A program made the position numbers and the translations under genes. DNA of 64,000 nt from Brachypodium distachyon (lineage: Eukaryota > Streptophyta > Magnoliopsida > Poales > Poaceae), in the NCBI RefSeq assembly GCF_000005505.3, contig NC_016131.3, positions 32,665,001-32,729,000 of the forward strand, given 5' to 3'. Below, piece by piece: positions 50,721-61,655 of the stretch; within the stretch, counting starts at the first letter, position 1; every line of letters begins with the position of its first letter. A model generated the notes under the pieces. It saw only the letters and a program-made list of their open reading frames with translations. It made no database searches and had not been told where the DNA came from.

Positions 50721-51778
50721 AGGATAGGAAAAACAGAGAAATAGGAAAAATACAGTAATTGAGATGAGATGTCTCTCAAATCCTATGAAAATTGAAATTG
50801 CAGGTTGAAAAGGTTAGCCATCTGGATTGTAGGATAGGAAATATATAGAAAACATTTTGAATTTAAGCAACTAGTTGTGCCAAATCAGTTTACTAATATA
50901 ATTTAACTCAATAGTACCCGTGCTAGTATATTGACGACGCCATGCATCAACGCATGCAGTCTCGGCCTGCTTGTCGTCTGTTAGCATCGCTATTTGGACC
51001 TAGTGTTATCGATGGATCAGCCGGAACACCAACATGCGGAAGTCACGATCGATTGCATCGTGCTTCTTGCGTCGCCCGACTGCCGGCCCTAGCTACGATC
51101 AGCACGCTGCACGCGCAGGCGCAGCGCAGCAGTGATCTCTCAGGCCGCACCATCGCAGAGACGCGGGAGCCGGCACGCAGCAGCAGCAGCACAGCTGCGA
51201 GCCGGCGACTTGTTTTTCTACCTTTCTCGGATTCAAATTAAGGTTTGCTCGTTGCTCGAACCGAAATTACTGTAAATTGTTCCAATGTTGAACACAGACT
51301 TCTATTTCTATTGCAGAATTGTTGAAAAATGAAGAGGGACAGAGACATTGCATCTCTTTTTACGAAACATGCAGCAAAGAAAGAGAAGTGAATGAAGATG
51401 ATTTACTTTATGCAAATTTATGCAAAGGCGTTATCCGGACAAAAGATGAATGAAGGTGTGTTGGCTTCTTTATGCAAATTTCGTACTTAATTTTGACTTT
51501 AAATATGCTTCCTAAACTATGGTAACCCTCCGTTTATCTTTTCATGAGTTTTTGACATGTGGGCAAAAAAGACAACTTGACAAGATTTGGATGAGTTTTG
51601 CACAAATGAAAAGTCCTCATAGTTTCCCCAAATTTGGAAAAGAAATGAGGAATGTATACCACTTTTGGACAAATGGAGATTTTCATTGGGTCATGTATTT
51701 TGCTCTTGGACCCCCATATGGACAGATTTGGAGAAATGGAAAGGATTTGGGGGTTCTCTTGGAGATGCCCTTATGTCA
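50721..51778. other. Intergenic, no supported gene
   Basis: A GC-rich 100-codon frame at 50942-51241 has no recognisable domain. TTGGAGATGCCC at 51759-51770 resembles a MITE terminus, but its partner was not found. Confidence 0.4.
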
Positions 51779-51894
51779 TACTTTCTCCGTTTCATATTAA
51801 GTGACTCAAATTTGCTCAAATATGAAGGTATTTATGTTTAAAAGGCGTCAAGATACATGTAACAAAAAGTCACTAATATGAAACGGAGGGAGTA
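51779..51894. mobile_element. Stowaway MITE
   Basis: TA, CTTTCTCCGTTTCATATTAAG ... ATATGAAACGGAGGGAG, TA: about 112-bp hairpin element. Confidence 0.92.
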
Positions 51895-52909
51895 TTTGGT
51901 TTCTCAGCCTACCAGTTGATAATTTACAAAATTGTCAGAACTCGCGAGTCGTCGTGATCTGTCGTATCGACACCCTGACTTGTTCCCCAAGCGCAAACAG
52001 TACTTGCATCAACCTCACGTAGTTCTGCATCACCATTTACTTCCTTCAATTAATCAGAGTCCTGCGCTCTGAGCCTCTGATTGCCGCAGTGCACACTTGC
52101 CGTGCACATTGGACGAGTAAATTGTTTTTTGACAGCATTTCTTGGCTCCATGATTTGTTTCCTGTCTCCACAGTTTCTACTTTAGAAGCTTCAGGTCCCT
52201 GCCCTGAACTTAACAAAGGAGTTATGTCCCGGTTGTAACCAGCCGGCAGCCATGACTTGAAATTATTGGAGGCAGCTCAAACAAACAATCACATCACACC
52301 ATATGACCAGTGCACCGCATTAATGATCATAATCATGCTAACTAAAAGCTGAATCTTAAATGAACCACCAGCTGTTTTTCTCTTCTCCAATCCAATCAAA
52401 TCAAAATGGCATTTATCAGAGCTCGTCCTTACCAAAAGAGAAAAACAAACACCCTTTCTTCCTAACTAGTACCGTGGCGCATCATCTATAAGTTTCTTCA
52501 GAATAAATTTGTTGTTTCATATATATTTTCATATTACGTACTATATTTGAAATAAGGATCCATATAAGCAACCACAAATGAAATGCTAAATAAAATATCA
52601 CCAAAACACTTTTAATTTGTGTGCAGAAATATGAACACTTGCGAAGGGGCACATTGGTAAGCCCAATAGGAAACTATGATTCTTAAATTTGAGACATCAG
52701 GGTTTGGGAAAAAAAATTGAGACATCTTACAGAAGGCAAATTAGTTTCTCTGAGAGAATTCGTCCCTGTTAATAGTTTGGTGCCTTCTGGGCAAAAATAA
52801 ATAAATAGTTTGGTGCCTTTTGATATCATCTAAACAACACAAAAAATGATAATTCCATTGGAACATATATGTTGCTTCAATTCAGACGCTAGCAAAATTA
52901 CTTAACTTT
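51895..52909. other. Intergenic, no supported feature
   Basis: AT-rich, no coding exon, no element with clear ends. Confidence 0.4.
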
Positions 52910-53017
52910 TACTTCCTCCATCTCATATTAAGTGACGAAATATTACATGTATCTAGACGTGTTTTGGGTATAAATACATCTATATTTGGACAAATTTAAG
53001 TCACTTAACATGGAGTA
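52910..53017. mobile_element. Stowaway MITE, right end eroded
   Basis: TA, CTTCCTCCATCTCATATTAAG ... GTCACTTAACATGGAG, TA. The right terminus has lost part of the GGGAG end. Confidence 0.82.
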
Positions 53018-53933
53018 CATGCTAATTAATAGTACTACTTTGGGAGAAAGATATTACGCTATGCCTGTCAGGTTAATTGACCACACTCAAGCTTCGAAGG
53101 TTTTGTGGTAGTGAGAAAAACCAACTGTTAAAAAACAATTAGTAAAGGCAAAATATCAGAACTTTTACCACGATTCACATTCGTAGTATCTGAGTAGTAT
53201 ATGGCGCGAAAAATCTGTTAAAAAACAAAGTACCTATGGAGTATACGTATACGTTTGCAGCCTGGGTCATTGGTACACTGCGACAGCTGCCGCTCGTCAA
53301 AACGCATCTGCACGCCGTAGTTCGTGTCGTTACGAGTGCAGCGACGTCGTGACGTCGTGTGCCGGCTGGGGGAGTAGCGATCTCGCAATTCCACACGGAT
53401 CTCTGTCTATCACGGCCGTCAATTGCCCCCTGCTTGCATCAGGATTCCAGTCCTGATTTTGAACGCCAAATGACAAAACCTAGACGGACATGTACGGCCT
53501 CTTGTGGCGGCGGCTTAACTGTGGATGGATGCGGAGGCCATACTTGCATAGCCTCACCTGGATGGAGGCATGGGACATCAAAATCGCGGCGGGCTCTCGT
53601 GGATGCAACCACGGACGGCATCGACCGATGTGGCTAGTATGATTGCGTGCATCTATCGTTTGTCCTCCGTCGATCTTCAGAGGGTCCACCACATCAATGA
53701 CTAGATGTTTTGATTTTTTGTGAGATTTTTTAAAGATATATTTTTTTTGGTTGTTCCGCCATGTACTTTTAATATATAATAATAGATCAGATAGATCAAC
53801 TACTAACGTCTAGGTCCCCAACCGGCCAACCCAACCCCAGATGCTACAACTGAAAACAAGAACTCAAATAAGATGAAGAAACTTCCTGCTGATCTGGCAG
53901 TGCTGATCAGTGATCAGTCACCAGAGACAAACT
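53018..53933. other. KCS 3' flank, no supported feature
   Basis: Short open frames in 53360-53690 have no domain. The 3' UTR of the minus-strand KCS gene probably lies just left of 53934. Confidence 0.4.
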
Positions 53934-55496
53934 TCATGCGTTCCCAACCTTTGAAATCTTGGGGACTTCCACGGGGAAGTCGTCGATCTCGTCCATCCAG
54001 GGGTTCTTCTCCTCGGCCGGGTTCACCGTGCGCAGCGCCTTCCAGACGGCGCTGTTGCACTTGAACCCGGACCCGAAGGCGATCTGCCAGACCCTGTCCC
54101 CCCTGCTGATCCTGCCCTTGGCCTCGCTGTAGGCCAGCTCGTACCACAGCGAGCTGCTCGACGTATTGCCGAATCGGTAGAGCGTCATCCTGGACGGCTC
54201 CATGTGCCACTCCGTGAGCTCCAGGTTCTTCTCCAGCTCGTCCAGCACGGCGCGGCCGCCGGCGTGGATGCACAGGTGCTCGAAGGCCAGCTTGAAGTCC
54301 GGGATGTACGGCTTCATCCTCTTCACCTTGAGCAGCTTCTTGGCCGCCAGCGTGGCCATGAAGAGCAGCTGCTCCGAGAACGGGAGCACGAGCGGCCCCA
54401 GCGTCGTGATGTTCGTCTTGAGCGCGTCCCCGGCCACCGCCATGAGGTCCTTGGAGAGCGACACGCCGACCTTGCCGGCCTCGTCTTCCTCCTGCGTCAC
54501 GCAGCCGAAGCACCTGTCATCGGCGCCCTTGTGCGTGCGCACGGTGTGCACGAGCTCGTATTTCGCCAGCCGCCGCCGGTCGGCCTGCCGGTTCGACAGC
54601 AGGATGGCCGCGCCGCCCATCCGGAACAGGCAGTTGGAGACCAGCATCGAGCGGTCGTTCCCGAAGTACCAATTCAGGGTGATGTTCTCCATGCTGACCA
54701 CCAGCGCGTACGAGTCCGGGCGCACCTGGAGCAGATCCTTGGCGAGATCCACCGACAGCAGCCCGGCGCCGCACCCCATCCCGCCGAGGTTGTAGCTCGC
54801 GACGTTGCTCCTGAGCTTGTAATGGTTCACCACCATGGCGGAGAGCGACGGGGTCGGGTTGAACAGGCTGCAGTTGACGACGAGGATGCCGATGTCCTTG
54901 GGCCGGACGCCGGTCTTCTCCAGCAGCTGGTCGATGGCGCCGAGCATGACGGCGCGCGCCTCCTTCCGGGCCTCGGCCATGGACGGGTTGGGGGGGACAC
55001 GGAGCACGGCGGGGGGCAGGTACGTGTGCTCGCCGAGCCCGGAGCGCTCGAGGATCTTGCGCTGGAAGTCGAGGTTGGCGGCGTTGAAGACGCCCGTGGC
55101 CTCGGAGCAGCGCATGAAGGTGCGGCGGGTGCACCGGCGCTCGGGTTCCGGCTTGTAGCAGGCGAAGTCGAGGAGGTAGACGGGGCGCGGCCGGGTGAGG
55201 AAGTAGGCGGTGGAGAGGGAGAAGAGGAGCGTGGAGCAGGCGAGCAAGGAGAGGAGGTTGATGAAGCGGAGCTGCAGCCACAGGGCGCCGGGGGACACGG
55301 TGGAGAGCTGCACGGCTGCCAGCGCCATGAGAGGGGAGAGCAGCAGGTACTTGCCGTGGGAGATCAGGTGGTGGTGGTACCCCAGCTTCACGTACTTGAG
55401 CCGCACCGACTGCAGGAAGTCCGGCAGCCGCCGCGGCTCCGGCGCCGGCGACGGCGGGGTGGCGGCATTGGGCGGAGCCGAGGGCGAGGTCTCCAT
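53934..55496 (-). CDS. KCS: 3-ketoacyl-CoA synthase (KCS)
   Basis: Intact intronless gene of 520 residues. KCS enzymes condense malonyl-CoA with a long-chain acyl-CoA, the rate-limiting first step of very-long-chain fatty acid elongation in the endoplasmic reticulum, feeding wax, suberin, sphingolipid and seed lipid synthesis. Two hydrophobic segments (about 51-70 and 78-100) fit the N-terminal membrane anchor. The FAE1/CUT1 domain has catalytic Cys242 in [10 protein letters not shown]; the conserved His411 (CIHAGGRAV) and Asn444 (RFGNTSSSS) complete the Cys-His-Asn triad at the family's usual spacing (169 and 33). The open frame extends upstream to 55757, but the conserved protein begins at METSPSA (55496), with typical KCS length. 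The specific KCS number cannot be assigned by eye. High GC differs from AT-rich flanks but is normal for grass genes. Confidence 0.96.
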   Translation of the reverse strand: METSPSAPPNAATPPSPAPEPRRLPDFLQSVRLKYVKLGYHHHLISHGKYLLLSPLMALAAVQLSTVSPGALWLQLRFINLLSLLACSTLLFSLSTAYFLTRPRPVYLLDFACYKPEPERRCTRRTFMRCSEATGVFNAANLDFQRKILERSGLGEHTYLPPAVLRVPPNPSMAEARKEARAVMLGAIDQLLEKTGVRPKDIGILVVNCSLFNPTPSLSAMVVNHYKLRSNVASYNLGGMGCGAGLLSVDLAKDLLQVRPDSYALVVSMENITLNWYFGNDRSMLVSNCLFRMGGAAILLSNRQADRRRLAKYELVHTVRTHKGADDRCFGCVTQEEDEAGKVGVSLSKDLMAVAGDALKTNITTLGPLVLPFSEQLLFMATLAAKKLLKVKRMKPYIPDFKLAFEHLCIHAGGRAVLDELEKNLELTEWHMEPSRMTLYRFGNTSSSSLWYELAYSEAKGRISRGDRVWQIAFGSGFKCNSAVWKALRTVNPAEEKNPWMDEIDDFPVEVPKISKVGNA

Positions 55497-55735
55497 ACTG
55501 CTGGCGAAAACAGGCACGTACGTAGTCAAATAAAAATCTCTCGTTGCCGATACGGGAGGTATGGAGAATTCGAGATGTATAACCAGAGTCCCAGACTGGA
55601 GAGGGACGGGATTTTCCGGCCGGATGGAGGCAGGACGAAGAGGAAGAAGACTAGAGCCGCCCCGCTCCGTCTCTGTCTCTCGTTGCCGATACGGTCGTGA
55701 GCACCGCGGGGCGGGGAGACAGGCAGCTCGATCTT

Positions 55736-55812
55736 TACTCACTCCGTCATGTCTCAAATTTGGTCAAATAAGACATTTTTTTATAAAAAAAGACATCTTT
55801 TGTTATACGGAG
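55736..55812. mobile_element. Stowaway-like MITE, degenerate
   Basis: TA, CTCACTCCGTCATGTCTCAAA ... AAAGACATC...TATACGGAG. Short, with incomplete arms; lies in the KCS 5' flank. Confidence 0.55.
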
Positions 55813-55988
55813 AAAATAGACATCTCCAAACGAAGAAACAGAAGAGAGCCGGAGGAACTCAACTCCGCCCGCTTTCTTCTGTTGCTACTGTTGCCAGTTC
55901 CAAATTCCAACCTCCATGTGTTAACTTTTGAATTTTGATCGCTCGTACCTGGTTTGATGTCATTGTCTCTAAATATGACGCTCCAACA

Positions 55989-56188
55989 TACTCCTCCGTA
56001 CATAAAAAAAATTGTTTCTTTCTCATTACACAGAAATCAAATCCAACTTAATGCACTTAGCTCATTGGAGGTGGGAGAATTAAAGACTAGAGAGATGGTG
56101 GTTGGCAATTTACAATGCATTTTCTACTTCAATGCTTAATTTTCTTGGAAAACCCCAAATGTACACTTTTTTACGGACGGAGGAAGTA
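55989..56188. mobile_element. Stowaway-type MITE
   Basis: TA, CTCCTCCGTACATAAAAAAA ... TTTTTTACGGACGGAGGAAG, TA: paired inverted ends about 200 bp apart. Confidence 0.8.
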
Positions 56189-56398
56189 TAAATTTTATTA
56201 AATATAAATATTTCAACAGTCTGACTAAATTTGTTGGAAAATTAACAAATAATATGCAGAAAAAAATCAACTTCATATTAAAGTGTCAAAATATCAATAT
56301 CTAGAAAAATATATCGGTAATATCAATATATCATATCCAGAGTGTCAACCAATAGCAAAATTGACACGCCATATATCGTGCAATTTAACCCTTTAGAT

Positions 56399-56840
56399 GT
56401 ACTCTCTTCGTCCGCAAATAAGTGTACATGTGAGAATCTCAAGACAAATTATGAAGGTAGAAAATGCATTGGAAATATGGCAACCACCATCTCTCTTCTC
56501 TTTAATTTTTTTACCTTCAACGAGCTAAGTGCATGGAGAAATATTATTGGGTTTGATTTCCGTGTGATGAGAGAGAATCAATTTTTCTTTACTCTAAAGT
56601 GTTTTGAAAAAAGAGAACTACACTTTTTTGTGGACAGATTTTCAAGCTAAACGTATACTTATTTTGAAGATGAGGCAGGTGGTCATCAACGTATACTTAT
56701 TTCCGTGTGACGAGAGACAATCAATTTTCTTTACTCAAAAGTGTTTTGAAAAGAGAGGGGTACATTTTTTTTTTACAAATTTTGAATCTAAACGTATAGT
56801 ACTTATTTTGAAGGGAGACGGGGGTGGTCACCAACGGCAC
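56399..56840. repeat. Diverged MITE with internal 143-bp direct duplication
   Basis: Begins CTCTCTTCGTCCGCAAATAAG, resembling the 55989 element. CGTGTGA...TTTACTC...AAAGTGTTTTGAAAA...CTAAACGTATA blocks recur with an offset of 143 bp (56561 and 56704). Confidence 0.65.
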
Positions 56841-58190
56841 CCATGGAAGGCGTTGTAGTCTTGCAGAAGCACCATCATCGTTGTCATCTTATTCTTTTTT
56901 CACGTACGCGGAGGCCGAGTAGAGATGCAACTGGCACTGCTATTGCTCCGACGAGCCGGAGCTGCCCGGCATCACACTGCTCCGGTGACAGCGAAGGAGC
57001 TCCTTCAACACAACAGCATCAAGGAACCTCACCTTGTCGGAAAACTCTGACACCGGCTGCACCTCAGGGAAGAGTTATGCCCCAGAGGAGTATCGACTCG
57101 GAGCTACCGAGCGATCGCTTACGGCACAGAAGAACACAGGAAGCAAACGCGTGATGTCAAAGGTTTGGTCAAAACAAATGAAAAGAAATCTACTGCAATG
57201 GAAATAATGCAGAGCCCGGGGATTCTTCTCCCTTCTCAAAATGAAAAAAAGTAGGGAGTACTTCTGCATGTTTTATGTTGGTTGGTCCTGAGCTGGACCA
57301 TGAATCCTAGCGGTGGCGTAGATCTTAGCGAGGGGCATGGTGGCGCAGGTAGCCATTTATTTACCAGTACAAGTTTACTGCTCACTTCGTCCAACAAAAA
57401 ATGTCTCTAAATTTGAATGCATCTATACACTAAGTCATATCTAGATACATGCAATTTTTGACAAGCTTGAAACATCTTTTGTTAGACCGAGGAAGCATGC
57501 GCATGTGTTAATGCGTGTACTCGAGAGAGGGCACAATAAATTTGTGGGAATGCATGCACACGCTGGTGCCACTTCGGGGTTTAAGTCTCGCTACAGGAAT
57601 GGACGTACTAAATTGCCGTATTGGCTTGGGCAGAACCTACTGTTCCTCGCTACCTTTCTTCATACTCCACCTCATACGGCACATCATATAATTGGATAAC
57701 ACTTTAGTATTTGTCATGACATGACCAGCCAAGGTGAACTTCCCGGGCCATCAATCATGGATCGGCTTAACCAAGATCATGGCTTGTGTATTGCAGGATA
57801 ATAACTCACGTGTGTGGTGTCGTGCGAAGAATGTTCACCCCCAAACTCTGGAATGCTATGGGTTTTGTAGTGTTGGGATAGTCCCTGTGTCACCTCAGGT
57901 GTCATCCAAGATTGTAATTGAGAGTCAAATGCATTTAAAAGATGAGCCTCATGATTCTGAAGTCAAAAGCATGTCACAACATCGATATATATATGAAATA
58001 TTTCAATAACCATAGACCCTCAAGATCATAATCATACGATGGTTCATATGATAATTACAAGAGAATTAAGAGAGAAATATTGCTACGTAGCTACTACTAC
58101 TTACAAACTCATTGTTCAAACAAAACTACTCACGCATAATCTCGAGAGCAGTGATCATCTTTATATAGTGGAGGTATCAACTAAATTTGT
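56841..58190. other. Intergenic with a degenerate MITE
   Basis: 57376-57497 has eroded Stowaway-like ends (CTCACTTCGTCC ... AGACCGAGGAAG). Nothing else is supported; short open frames lack domains. Confidence 0.45.
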
Positions 58191-58927
58191 AGGAAATTGC
58201 ACTGGCACGTCTTTCAACTTGACACGTGGTTCACTTTAGTCCTCAAACTCTTAAACCGTTTAAGTTTACCCTAAACTTGGCAATTCGGTGCACCATTAGT
58301 CCAAATGACGGTTATGGCCATTAAACGGCCATGTGGCAAGGGACAGGCGCAGGTAACGTTTCGCGTTTTGTGCCTGGCTATTCTTCCAATTCAACCCGTG
58401 GTCCAAACTCTAGTTTCCCCTCCCCTTCTAAATTCCCCATCCCGTATGCTCTCAAATCCCTAATCCTCGACAGCACCGGCGATCAAGTCATCCTCTCGGC
58501 CGCATCGCAGCAGCGCCACATTTCCTTCTTTTTTTCCGGCGCAGCATCGCCTCTCCCTCCGCCGCAGGTGCTATTCTTTCTCACCGGCCGGATGCCTTGC
58601 CGCAATGGATTCGTGTATGAAGGTGGGGTCTTGCCGTTGCTGAATTTTCATTGTGTTGATTGTTGAATGCAATGCAAACGTCCCGTTAAAAGTTTGATTT
58701 TTTTTAATTCAAATTCAATTTGAATATTTGAAATTGGGTGCAAGAATGCAAAGGCAGAGCAGAGCAGGCTGGGGCAGAGCAAATCGATCTGGAGGCAGAG
58801 AAGAATAGCTAGGGGGAAAATGCGAAACCTTTTATGCTGAGTTTAGGGCAAATGTGAAACGGTTTAAGAGTTTGTGGACTAAAGTGAACCTGACCGCCAA
58901 GTTGATGGACCGTGAGCGCAATTTCCT
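58191..58927. mobile_element. Mutator-like element, long TIRs
   Basis: Termini AGGAAATTGC and GCAATTTCCT begin inverted repeats of about 80 bp (GTTCACTTTAGTCC, CAAACTCTTAAACCGTTT and inverses). Flanks share CTAAATTT(G/A)T (58181-58190 and 58929-58938), a 9-10-bp duplication as made by Mutator transposases, with one stray base at the right edge. The interior, 58270-58840, has a GC-rich segment with a leader-like CCCTAATCCTCGACAGC and no transposase. Confidence 0.75.
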
Positions 58928-58939
58928 CCTAAATTTATA

Positions 58940-59870
58940 TAGGATCTAAATCAGCCTCTAAAACAGATGGGTAGAAGTTTTTCACATATTCTCCCCTCCT
59001 TTAGTGGAGAAAACACAGAAGGGTATACATACAATTATGCAGAGTGGGGGGCTTGTGGGTCGTAGGGGTCGTGCCTTTTAGTGAAGCTTCATTTCAACAC
59101 TTTAATCTCCAATCAATCATTTTCCTGATTTTCCAAAGTTTCTCGCGCATAGGTAGAAACATAAAAAAGAATATGATGGAATCTGTTATCCCGTTAAACA
59201 TCAATGATATCGATTGATGTCACAGAATACTAATCAGAGATATATCCCTTGTGATGATGATATGAAATGTACATGTACTCAAAGGAAAAGTAATCAAGAG
59301 ATTCATTATTATTTCATTTTCTCTACTTCAACTCTACTCGTAACAGTTCTTCAGCAGGATAACATTATCACTCAAGAGCTGCCATCTGGCGATTTCACTT
59401 CTCTTGAATCCAAGATAGTATAGATGGAGTATACGTGATTCTGGCAGGAAAACCCTTCCAATGATCAAATTAAATATATACACCCACCAGACAAAATCGT
59501 TCTCGTATTGTTAAAAACCCTATAAAAGTATTTTTGCGATGCTTCTTGTTTAAGAAATCCAATCATGAATCCTTGCTTAAAAATAGAGGAAAAGACAGCA
59601 TGTCCCTCCAAAAAATGAAAACGCATACGCAAAATAGAGGATTGCAGAACAACAACGTCAATCATTTGGACATATAACACGGAAGAGAAGGCTATCTGGT
59701 CTTGCTTGAATAAGTAAAAATGTTTTTAAGGAGGACATGCTCCCGGCCGAATAAGTAAAAATGTATGAGTAGGTGTTAAAAATCATAGGGATTAGAGCCA
59801 TAGGAGAATAATTCGGTGGGATTTGGTAGCACCGCTTACATCATCCGAACTGTTCCTATGGGTAACCAGG
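58940..59870. other. Intergenic, no supported feature
   Basis: AT-rich, short open frames only. Confidence 0.4.
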
Positions 59871-59965
59871 CTGTTTCAGGCTAATTTTTTTTTAAATAAT
59901 ACGATTTTTTTAATTATTTTCAAAAATAATACGCGTTTTTAAAAAATATCAAAAATAATACGGCC

Positions 59966-60175
59966 TCGGCCTGGGCGATCCGATTGGGCCCAGTCGGCCT
60001 GGCCCAAGCCGATAAGGGCCAGTCGGCCTCAGCCAGGCCGCCTGCTCAACCCGCGGGGCCCCCACGAGGCAGTCGGCCCGGCCCAGGCCGACTGAAGCCC
60101 AGTCGGCTTCGCCCAGGCCGACTGGCCCAATTGGTTTCAGCCAGGCCGACTGGATTCAGTCGGTTTGGGCCCGAT
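59966..60175. repeat. Array of AGTCGGCC / GGCCGACT palindromes
   Basis: About 200 bp of GC-rich sequence made of repeated AGTCGGCCT, GCCCAGGCCGACTG and variants, forming imperfect palindromes every 20-35 bp. It is abruptly joined to AT-rich AATAATACG-type repeats at 59895-59960. Confidence 0.8.
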
Positions 60176-60199
60176 TCGAAGTAATTCCATTTTTTCTTT

Positions 60200-60592
60200 C
60201 TTCTGAACTAAAATAGATTCGAAGTAATTTCATTTTTTGTTTCGGATCCTTGCGGTCTTTTGAACTAAAATACTCGACAACTTGGATAAAAGTAACACAC
60301 CGAATTCGATTGGAAGTAATTAGGCTTCGCCGCTAGTTCGTTGCATGATCAACGCATACACGGCCGAGGCCCTTTTTTGTCTCGAATCCTTGCAGTTTTT
60401 TGAACTAAAAGACTTGACAACTTGGATAAAGAGTAACATACATTGATAATTTGCTGGACAATTTTTGTGTCGATTCTTTGCGGTTTGTTTGAACTGAAAG
60501 ACTTGACATTTGGATAAATTTGGATAAATTAACATACATCGATAATGTGCTGGTTACGGAACTAAGGCACGACTAAATTAACATACATCGAT
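60200..60592. repeat. Direct repeats downstream of GRF-type gene
   Basis: Three to four diverged copies of a unit containing CTTGCGGTTTTTTGAACTAAAA, GACTTGACAACTTGGATAAA and AACATACATCGATAAT. It lies in the 3' flank of the minus-strand gene ending at 60651. Confidence 0.75.
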
Positions 60593-60650
60593 AATACCGC
60601 AATTGGACAGAATTAAAGATAGCAAATACAATTGAAACACAGTACAAGCA

Positions 60651-61314
60651 CTACTGAGTCCACTTAGGCCATTTTCCGCTCGTATCGCCACGTCCTTCTG
60701 CAGCCTTTGCCACGGCGGCCCTTTCTCTTTGCCTCTCCCTTTCTGTCTCACGAGCATCCTTGCGCCTTCGTTCCTCCTCTTGCATCTCAAGCGCTTTCTC
60801 CCTGTTTTTCCTTAGTGCTTCGTCAATCCGACGACGTTGTTCCTCCCTATGCTCTTTCATCTCTATCTCTTGTTCCTCTTTCTCCTGGGCTGCAGCTTTT
60901 TCCGCACGCTCCTCCGCATGGAAACGCTGCCATGCATTTCGGGACCTTGTTTTGATCTCTTCCACAGCCCAATCCGGCATCTCCGTGTCAATCCAACGAT
61001 ACCACATGCATAGGGGCGGAGGAGACTACAAAAAAGCCTACTGTTACAAATCTGATATGACACAGAAAACATGTTTTAGAACACCTAAATGTGCTTACCG
61101 GAGGCTTGTCGTACGGCGAAACCGGGACAGGTGGTTCATACTCATAGTTCGCGCACATGAAAAACCTCATGCCCAGCTTATCTGAAAAATCTGTCACCTC
61201 CTTCACCTTGCATAGATTGCCGCACCAACACATGAGATGTTCCACCCCCCGAGGCAACATCGCATCTTTCATCCTCCTCGGCCTCTCGCCCTGGTCCGAG
61301 CAAGGTAAACTCAT
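60651..61314 (-). CDS. GRF-type zinc-finger, coiled-coil protein
   Basis: Two exons, 61314-61099 and 61025-60651 (phase 0 intron), encode 196 residues. Residues 29-60 carry CWCGNLCKVKEVTDFSDKLG then MRFFMCANYEYEPP, fitting the GRF-type zinc finger (CxC ... GxRFFxC), which in other proteins contacts single-stranded nucleic acid. Residues from about 100 on form a highly charged coiled coil (EERAEKAAAQEKEEQEIEMK and following), ending KWPKWTQ. Start is ATG 61314; an upstream in-frame extension has no ATG. A minus-strand TATA box (TATAAATA) lies about 70 bp upstream. The gene diverges from the neighbour at 61656 across an E2F-like array. I infer it is transposon-associated; its function is unknown. 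Confidence 0.6.
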
Positions 61315-61381
61315 TGGGGGACACTGCAATATTGGAAAAAATAGTACTGGGAAGGATGCTTGGATGACTACCGGAGATGAG

Positions 61382-61391
61382 GTATTTATAG
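61382..61391 (-). promoter_or_regulatory. TATA box of GRF-type gene
   Basis: CTATAAATAC on the minus strand, about 70 bp upstream of the ATG at 61314. Confidence 0.65.
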
Positions 61392-61404
61392 GCTCTCAAA
61401 CTCA

Positions 61405-61580
61405 TTCTCCCGCCACCGTTTCCCGCCTGGTTTTCCCGCCACCGTTTCCCGCCTCCTTTTCTGGCCACCGTTTCCCGTCTCGTTTTCCCGCCATCATTTC
61501 CCGCCTCCTTTTCCCGCCATCGTTTCCCGCCTTTTTCCCCGCCACCGTTTCCCGCCTGGTTCTCCCGCCACCGTTTCCTG
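61405..61580. promoter_or_regulatory. Tandem E2F-like TTTCCCGC array in a divergent promoter
   Basis: Eight exact TTTCCCGC plus several one-base variants occur in about 140 bp, all in the same orientation, in a roughly 23-bp tandem pattern (CCGTTTCCCGCCTCCTTTTC and variants). TTTCCCGC fits the E2F consensus TTTSSCGC. The array lies between two outward-facing TATA boxes of divergent genes, so it probably controls both. Confidence 0.7.
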
Positions 61581-61601
61581 TCTATTTGTATCTTCTGTAA
61601 C

Positions 61602-61608
61602 TATAAAA
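61602..61608 (+). promoter_or_regulatory. TATA box of Ser/Lys-rich gene
   Basis: TATAAAA about 54 bp before ATG 61656. Its position makes the earlier in-frame codon at 61617 too close to be the start. Confidence 0.65.
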
Positions 61609-61655
61609 GACCGTCCATGGTATTGAAGTGTAGTCTCACCATTTTGTCTGGGAAG

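Noticed and set aside
54204..55700. 498-codon open frame on the plus strand
   Set aside because: It is antisense to the KCS gene. High GC at third positions keeps the opposite strand open, and the peptide is low-complexity Gly/Glu/Arg with no domain.
55497..55757. 87-residue N-terminal extension of KCS
   Set aside because: The frame is open upstream but has no KCS-like sequence; METSPSA gives normal family length and position.
56843..57154. 103-codon plus-strand frame
   Set aside because: No domain, no splice or promoter context, composition typical of chance.
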